From contig DATLQU010000035.1 in assembly GCA_035535015.1 (NCBI GenBank), forward strand, positions 1 through 64,000: a stretch of DNA of 64,000 bases, read 5' to 3'. The notes under the pieces are model-generated. The model had not been told where the DNA came from. It ran no database searches and saw nothing but the letters and a program-made list of their open reading frames with translations. A program made the position numbers and the translations under genes. Origin of the DNA: Palsa-661 sp035535015 (GTDB lineage Bacteria; Actinomycetota; Acidimicrobiia; Acidimicrobiales; UBA8190). Shown piece after piece: positions 60,363-64,000 of the stretch (the stretch's first letter is position 1; every line of letters begins with the position of its first letter).

Positions 60363-62050
60363 CAGAAGAACTTTCCGTGGCTGAGTTGTTCGACGAGGGG
60401 GCCGAGGGCGACGGCCGGGAAGAAGGTGAGGCCGCCGATGATCACGATCACGCCGATGACGAGGCCGACGAACATGCCGTTGTCGGTCCTGAACGTGCCC
60501 AACGACGCTGGGACCACGTTCTTGGCTGCCAGCACACCCCCGAGGGCGAGCGCCGGGATAATGATGCCGAACCTGCCGATCAGCATGTCGATGGCGCCGA
60601 TGACGTTGTAGAAGGTGGTGTTCCCGGTGAGGCCGGCCATGGCCGATCCGTTGTTGTTGCCCTGCGACGTAAGTCCATAGAGGATCTCGGTGAACCCGTG
60701 CGGGCCGGAGTTGAGCGGTCCCGCCCGCCCGGCGTGGATCGACACGGCGATGGCGGTGAGCACGAGCACGGTGATCGGCATCACCAGGGCGGCCAGGCCC
60801 GCCAGCTTCACCTCCTTGGCTTGGATCTTCTTGCCCAAGTACTCCGGTGTTCGCCCGATCATGAGTCCGCCGATGAACACGGCGATGATGGCGTAGATCA
60901 GGATCGTGTACAGCCCGCTTCCCACCCCCCCAGGGGTGACCTCGCCCAGCATCATGCCGGTGAGGGGGCCGAAGCCGCCCATGGGGTTGTACGAGTCGGT
61001 GGCGCTGTCGACGGCCCCGTCGGAGGTCTGGGTCATCGACACGTTGAACAAGGCGCTGCTCGTGTCGCCGAATCGAGTCTCCTTGCCCTCTGTGTTCCCG
61101 ACCTTCGAATGGACACCGGCGGCAGCGACGGCGGGGTTGTTCTGGTGCTCGGAGTAGCTGGTGAATCCCACCCACACCCCGAAGATGAGCACCATGGCGG
61201 CCAGGAGGGCTACCCCGTGCTTGATACTGCCCACCATCTTGCCGAAGGTGTACGTCAGTGCGAACGGGATGGAGAGCGTGAGCCAGATGTAGAGCAGGTT
61301 GGTGATCGCCGTGGGGTTCTCGAGGGGGTGGGCGAGGTCAACGTCGAAGAACCCACCGCCGTTGGTCCCGAGCTGCATGATGGGACCCATGAACCCGGCG
61401 GGGCCACGGGGGATGGTCTGACTCACGCCGTTGAGCGAATCATGGATCGTGATCGGCCCGGCCAGGGTCTGCACAGCTCCGGCGCCCACGATGATGATGC
61501 CGGAGAGGAAGGCGATCGGGAGCAGGATGTAGAGCAGGCAACGGGTGATGTCGACCCAGAAGTTGCCGATCGTGGGAGAGTTCCGGCGAGTGAAGCCCCG
61601 CGCCATGGCGATCGCCACGGCGATGCCGACGGCGGCGCTCACGAACTGCTGCACTGTCAGAACGCCGATCTGGGAGAAGTACGACATGGCTGTCTCGCCG
61701 CCGTAGTTCTGCCAGTTGGTATTGGTCGTGAACGACGCGATCGTGTTGAAACTGAGCGCCGGCGGTACGGCGCCGAAATGCTGCGGGTTGAGCGGTAGGG
61801 ACCCTTGAATCCTCAGCAGCAGATAGCCCACGCCAAGGACCGCGCCAGAGAAAATCACCGTCGAGCCGGCGTAGCGCTTCCAGCTCTGCTCGTGGTCGGG
61901 ACCCGTCCCGAGAAGCCGGTAGAACGGCCGCTCGGCCCAGGCAAAGTAGTGAACTCGACCGTCGAAGACGGCGGCCATGTACGAACCCAAGTACCGCCAG
62001 GTGATCCCCAGGGCGATGACCAGGACGACGATTGTCCAGAAGAAGCCCAT
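60362..62050 (-). CDS. kdpA: Potassium-transporting ATPase subunit KdpA
   Basis: 562 residues, about ten membrane segments; the K+-selective channel-like subunit. FTTNTNWQNYGGETAMSYFSQ, QLGTNGGGFFDVD, LIGRTPEYLGKKI (here MIGRTPEYLGKKI) and SQGNNNGSAMAGL are selectivity-filter and hallmark regions. ATG 62050 overlaps the kdpF stop (TAATG), so translation is coupled. Confidence 0.97.
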   Translation of the reverse strand: MGFFWTIVVLVIALGITWRYLGSYMAAVFDGRVHYFAWAERPFYRLLGTGPDHEQSWKRYAGSTVIFSGAVLGVGYLLLRIQGSLPLNPQHFGAVPPALSFNTIASFTTNTNWQNYGGETAMSYFSQIGVLTVQQFVSAAVGIAVAIAMARGFTRRNSPTIGNFWVDITRCLLYILLPIAFLSGIIIVGAGAVQTLAGPITIHDSLNGVSQTIPRGPAGFMGPIMQLGTNGGGFFDVDLAHPLENPTAITNLLYIWLTLSIPFALTYTFGKMVGSIKHGVALLAAMVLIFGVWVGFTSYSEHQNNPAVAAAGVHSKVGNTEGKETRFGDTSSALFNVSMTQTSDGAVDSATDSYNPMGGFGPLTGMMLGEVTPGGVGSGLYTILIYAIIAVFIGGLMIGRTPEYLGKKIQAKEVKLAGLAALVMPITVLVLTAIAVSIHAGRAGPLNSGPHGFTEILYGLTSQGNNNGSAMAGLTGNTTFYNVIGAIDMLIGRFGIIIPALALGGVLAAKNVVPASLGTFRTDNGMFVGLVIGVIVIIGGLTFFPAVALGPLVEQLSHGKFF

Positions 62051-62139
62051 TAGAACCACTCAGGCTTGAACATGGCCACGGCGAGATAGATGAAGACGGC
62101 GATGGCGACGGCCAGCAGGATTCCTTGAACGACGGTCAT
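62050..62139 (-). CDS. kdpF: KdpF small membrane subunit
   Basis: 29 residues: a single membrane helix (ILLAVAIAVFIYLAVAM) and a short tail ending KPEWF, typical of KdpF, which stabilises the Kdp complex. The stop TAA shares its last base with the kdpA start, and ATG 62139 overlaps the stop of the preceding small gene as ATGA. Confidence 0.85.
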   Translation of the reverse strand: MTVVQGILLAVAIAVFIYLAVAMFKPEWF

Positions 62140-62225
62140 ACCCGCTCCAATGCCCAGATCAGCCCCAGCATGGCCAGGGCGAAAGCCACGATTCCGAGTA
62201 CCGCCAGAAAGTCAGCCATGTCCAT
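62136..62225 (-). CDS. Small membrane protein at the head of the kdp operon
   Basis: 29 residues from ATG 62225 (or 27 from ATG 62219): MDMADFLAVLGIVAFALAML then a short tail ending WALERV, one membrane helix. Its stop overlaps the kdpF start as ATGA, so it is the first gene of the coupled operon. I do not know a name; similar tiny genes sit in front of kdpF in some actinobacteria. No ribosome site is seen, so a leaderless transcript is possible. Confidence 0.65.
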   Translation of the reverse strand: MDMADFLAVLGIVAFALAMLGLIWALERV

Positions 62226-62598
62226 CACGGTATGACGACGCCGCGTGAACGGGCCATAAACGAAGGCCGGTGATCCGTAAACACGGCGTGAACGAGAAAC
62301 CTGAGACCGCAGGACGGAGGAGTGGTTCAACTGCCCGAGACCGGGTGCCGGCTACGACTGCGTCCAACGGGGAATCGGATCCCCGAACGAGGCCGCCGCT
62401 CCCACCAGCCGGGACCAACAGGGCCGCCGCTGCAGAACACGATGACGAAGGCGAAGGCGAGCTGAGAGCGACGGCGGTGACGTCGGGGGCGGTCATCGTT
62501 CAGGTTCGCTTACGACGAGACAGCGATACCGACCACGCGCGTCCATGTGCGTATTCAACGCCGCCGGTTACCGCCCGGCTACGGCATTCACCGGCAGT
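62226..62598. other. Upstream region of the kdp operon
   Basis: 373 bases between two leftward genes. Apart from the 11-bp-spaced repeats close to the operon start, nothing gene-like is seen. I looked for a cyclic di-AMP riboswitch pattern and did not find one. Confidence 0.5.
62244..62293 (-). promoter_or_regulatory. Two pairs of 11-bp-spaced direct repeats before the kdp operon
   Basis: On the plus strand CGTGAAC (62244-62250) and CATAAAC (62255-62261) start 11 bp apart, and CGTAAAC (62276-62282) and CGTGAAC (62287-62293) start 11 bp apart. The two pairs are 21 bp apart start to start (62255 to 62276). On the coding (minus) strand the core is GTTYAYG. This is the layout bound by OmpR-type response regulators such as PhoP or KdpE. 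The block ends about 20 bases before the first start codon. Confidence 0.55.
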
Positions 62599-63999
62599 TC
62601 ACGGGTGAGCCCGTCGATTCCGCCTCGTTTCCGGCGTGGTCGACCCGGCTGCCGCCGCCTCGATCTGGCTGGCGTCAGCGGGGAGCAGGAAACCGGCGCG
62701 CACGGCGCGGCCGGTGGCCTGATCGAACTTGGCCACGTAGTCGGCGTGCGCGGGGTACAGAGAGGTGAGGGCGGCCGGGCTGAACGGCGTGGTCGATCCG
62801 AAGAGCTTGCAGGTGAGTGGCACTCCGGCCGGGGCGTTGCCGGACAGCGCGGCGATGGGGACGTCGAGCTCGGGGGTGCGGATGCCGCCCTCGGCGTTGC
62901 CGAGCCTGTCGCGGCGGATGACGGGGGTGGTCCCGCCGACCACGGCCAGCCGGGGGGCGTGGGGCGGGGCGACACCCGTGCGGACCCAGCGGTTCAGAGC
63001 GGCGATGGCGGCGTCGAGCACCCAGTGCTGGGGACCGGCGTTCATGGCCGTCGTGCAGCCCAGGGCGGTGAGCGCGGTGGCGTGGGTGACGATGGCCTCG
63101 GCCGCGCCCGGTGCTCCGGTGTCGGAGGCCCCGACGCCGGCGATGTAGTCGTCGGCGTGGGCCGTGCCGGCCACCTCCCAGTCCCGGAACCAGCGGTTGT
63201 CGGGTTGGCGGTCACGGATGTATCCCATGGTGAGGTCCGTCTCCGTCTCGAAAGCCATCACCGGGACGTCGAGGTCGGTGCGAAACGGCTCGTGGACACC
63301 GAACGAGAGTGTCCCGGCGAGCGAGGTGCCGCCACTCCACCGACTGTGGACCATGTAGCCGTTGAAGACTCGGGCGACCGGGGCGACGGCGTCGATGTAG
63401 GTCGTCAGGAAGAACGCCGACTGCGACTCCCCGTCGGCGATCAGGGCCTTCGGTCGCAGTCCACCGAGGGGAGCCACCCCCCGGGGGTGGGCGATGGCCC
63501 GGGCCGCCTGGGAGAAGATGTCGTAGGAGTAGGCGTCACCGGGGTGGTGAAGCGTGGCGTAGCGGCCCGGGTCCGCTCTTCTCAGTCCTGACCCGCCCAG
63601 GCCGAGCACCGAGGTGCCCCCGTTCACCCCGAGGGCCTGGGCCGAGACCCCCACCCAGGCGAAGCCCTGGCGGATCAGCTCCGTGTGGTCGCCCACCCAG
63701 TCCGGGGCGTCGTCGGCCCCGGCGCTGACGTTCAGCCATTCGACGATGACGGTTCCGTTGAACCGCTTGGGATTGCTCGGCCGGTAGACGAGGAGCCGGG
63801 TGCGGTAGCGGGCCGGCGGTCCGTCGGTCAGCTTCCAGCGGCCGTCGGCCGGAGCCCTCCCCCGCAGCCGGTAGCTCCGGGCCGATCCCGAGATGAAGTA
63901 CTCGGCGCTGCTGTAGCCGACCTTGGACAGAGGAAACGACGTCGAGATGATGGTCGGCGTGCCCGGGCCACGGATCGGACCCCTGACCGTCGGGACGGG
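62599..63999 (-). CDS. Alpha/beta-hydrolase domain protein, 5' end outside the window
   Basis: At least 466 residues; the frame continues to the right edge. LVYRPSNPKRFNGTVIVEWLNVSAG, AWVGVSAQALGVNG and LIADGESQSAFFLTTYIDAVAP show the Abhydrolase_10-type fold with the nucleophile Ser in GESQSA. VFNGYMVHSR, DVPVMAFETETDL and WEVAGTAHADDY, whose Asp/His probably complete the triad, follow. Members are secreted or cell-bound esterases of unknown substrate. The signal region, if any, lies beyond the window. It lies upstream of the kdp promoter region in the same direction. Confidence 0.8.
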   Translation of the reverse strand, partial: PVPTVRGPIRGPGTPTIISTSFPLSKVGYSSAEYFISGSARSYRLRGRAPADGRWKLTDGPPARYRTRLLVYRPSNPKRFNGTVIVEWLNVSAGADDAPDWVGDHTELIRQGFAWVGVSAQALGVNGGTSVLGLGGSGLRRADPGRYATLHHPGDAYSYDIFSQAARAIAHPRGVAPLGGLRPKALIADGESQSAFFLTTYIDAVAPVARVFNGYMVHSRWSGGTSLAGTLSFGVHEPFRTDLDVPVMAFETETDLTMGYIRDRQPDNRWFRDWEVAGTAHADDYIAGVGASDTGAPGAAEAIVTHATALTALGCTTAMNAGPQHWVLDAAIAALNRWVRTGVAPPHAPRLAVVGGTTPVIRRDRLGNAEGGIRTPELDVPIAALSGNAPAGVPLTCKLFGSTTPFSPAALTSLYPAHADYVAKFDQATGRAVRAGFLLPADASQIEAAAAGSTTPETRRNRRAHP

Positions 64000-64000
64000 A

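Noticed and set aside
60363..61175. A longer N-terminal extension of kdpB
   Set aside because: The extension lies fully inside kdpA in another frame; KdpB homologues begin at the ATG that overlaps the kdpA stop.
62226..62598. Cyclic di-AMP riboswitch before the kdp operon
   Set aside because: Known in other bacteria, but no matching core was found here; the visible signal is the 11-bp direct repeats.

Overview
The window is high-GC DNA with densely packed genes, many GTG starts, frequent 4-base stop/start overlaps and long secreted proteins. It carries the remnant of a mycothiol-dependent enzyme, a Rv1264-like adenylate cyclase, a CYTH-CHAD protein and a ParA ATPase. This is most consistent with an actinomycete-type chromosome, probably of the class Acidimicrobiia; the class assignment is inference from protein style and was not checked by alignment. 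No insertion sequence, prophage or CRISPR array is visible.

Left part (1-11.9 kb): after the tail of a secreted-protein gene that seems frameshifted comes a leftward phosphate-uptake region. It reads pstC-pstA-pstB, then two PstS-like proteins with a C-terminal membrane anchor, then a sortase-fold membrane protein that has lost the catalytic His and Cys, a lipoprotein, and a third soluble PstS-like protein. From pstC through the sortase-like gene, neighbouring genes overlap or are 1 bp apart. Upstream of pstC and of the third PstS gene lie triple direct repeats spaced by exactly 11 bp that match the actinobacterial Pho-box pattern, so PhoP-type control is likely.

Middle part (11.9-38.7 kb): a CapD/WbpM-type nucleotide-sugar dehydratase, an 18-bp tandem repeat, a secreted Ig-repeat protein, a NUDIX hydrolase divergent from a CYTH-CHAD (triphosphate/polyphosphate-type) protein, a Tat-exported DMFase-like protein, an FMN-type split-barrel protein, a sulfatase, an acetyltransferase, an amidase, larC-larB for the nickel-pincer cofactor, pheA, tRNA-Ser(UGA), a phospholipase C-like lipoprotein, MarR and TetR regulators with palindromic candidate operators, a secreted alpha/beta hydrolase, and two clear pseudogenes near 35.4-36.6 kb. 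A ParA-type ATPase and a zinc-ribbon protein follow.

Right part (38.7-64 kb): an HtrA-like membrane protease; a leftward three-gene minor-pilin operon whose first product is an 842-residue prepilin carrying Ig-like repeats; an NHL-repeat protein coupled to an alpha-L-rhamnosidase; the adenylate cyclase; Smr, crotonase, DUF1697 and LysR genes; a methyltransferase; an MDR oxidoreductase; and a complete leftward potassium-uptake operon: small membrane protein, kdpF, kdpA, kdpB, kdpC, an OB-fold protein, a possible tiny membrane protein and a KdpD-like protein with no histidine kinase domain. The window ends inside an alpha/beta-hydrolase gene.

The most unusual system is the Pst operon with membrane-tethered binding proteins and a catalytically incomplete sortase. 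The giant pseudopilin operon and the kinase-less Kdp operon with 11-bp-spaced promoter repeats come next.
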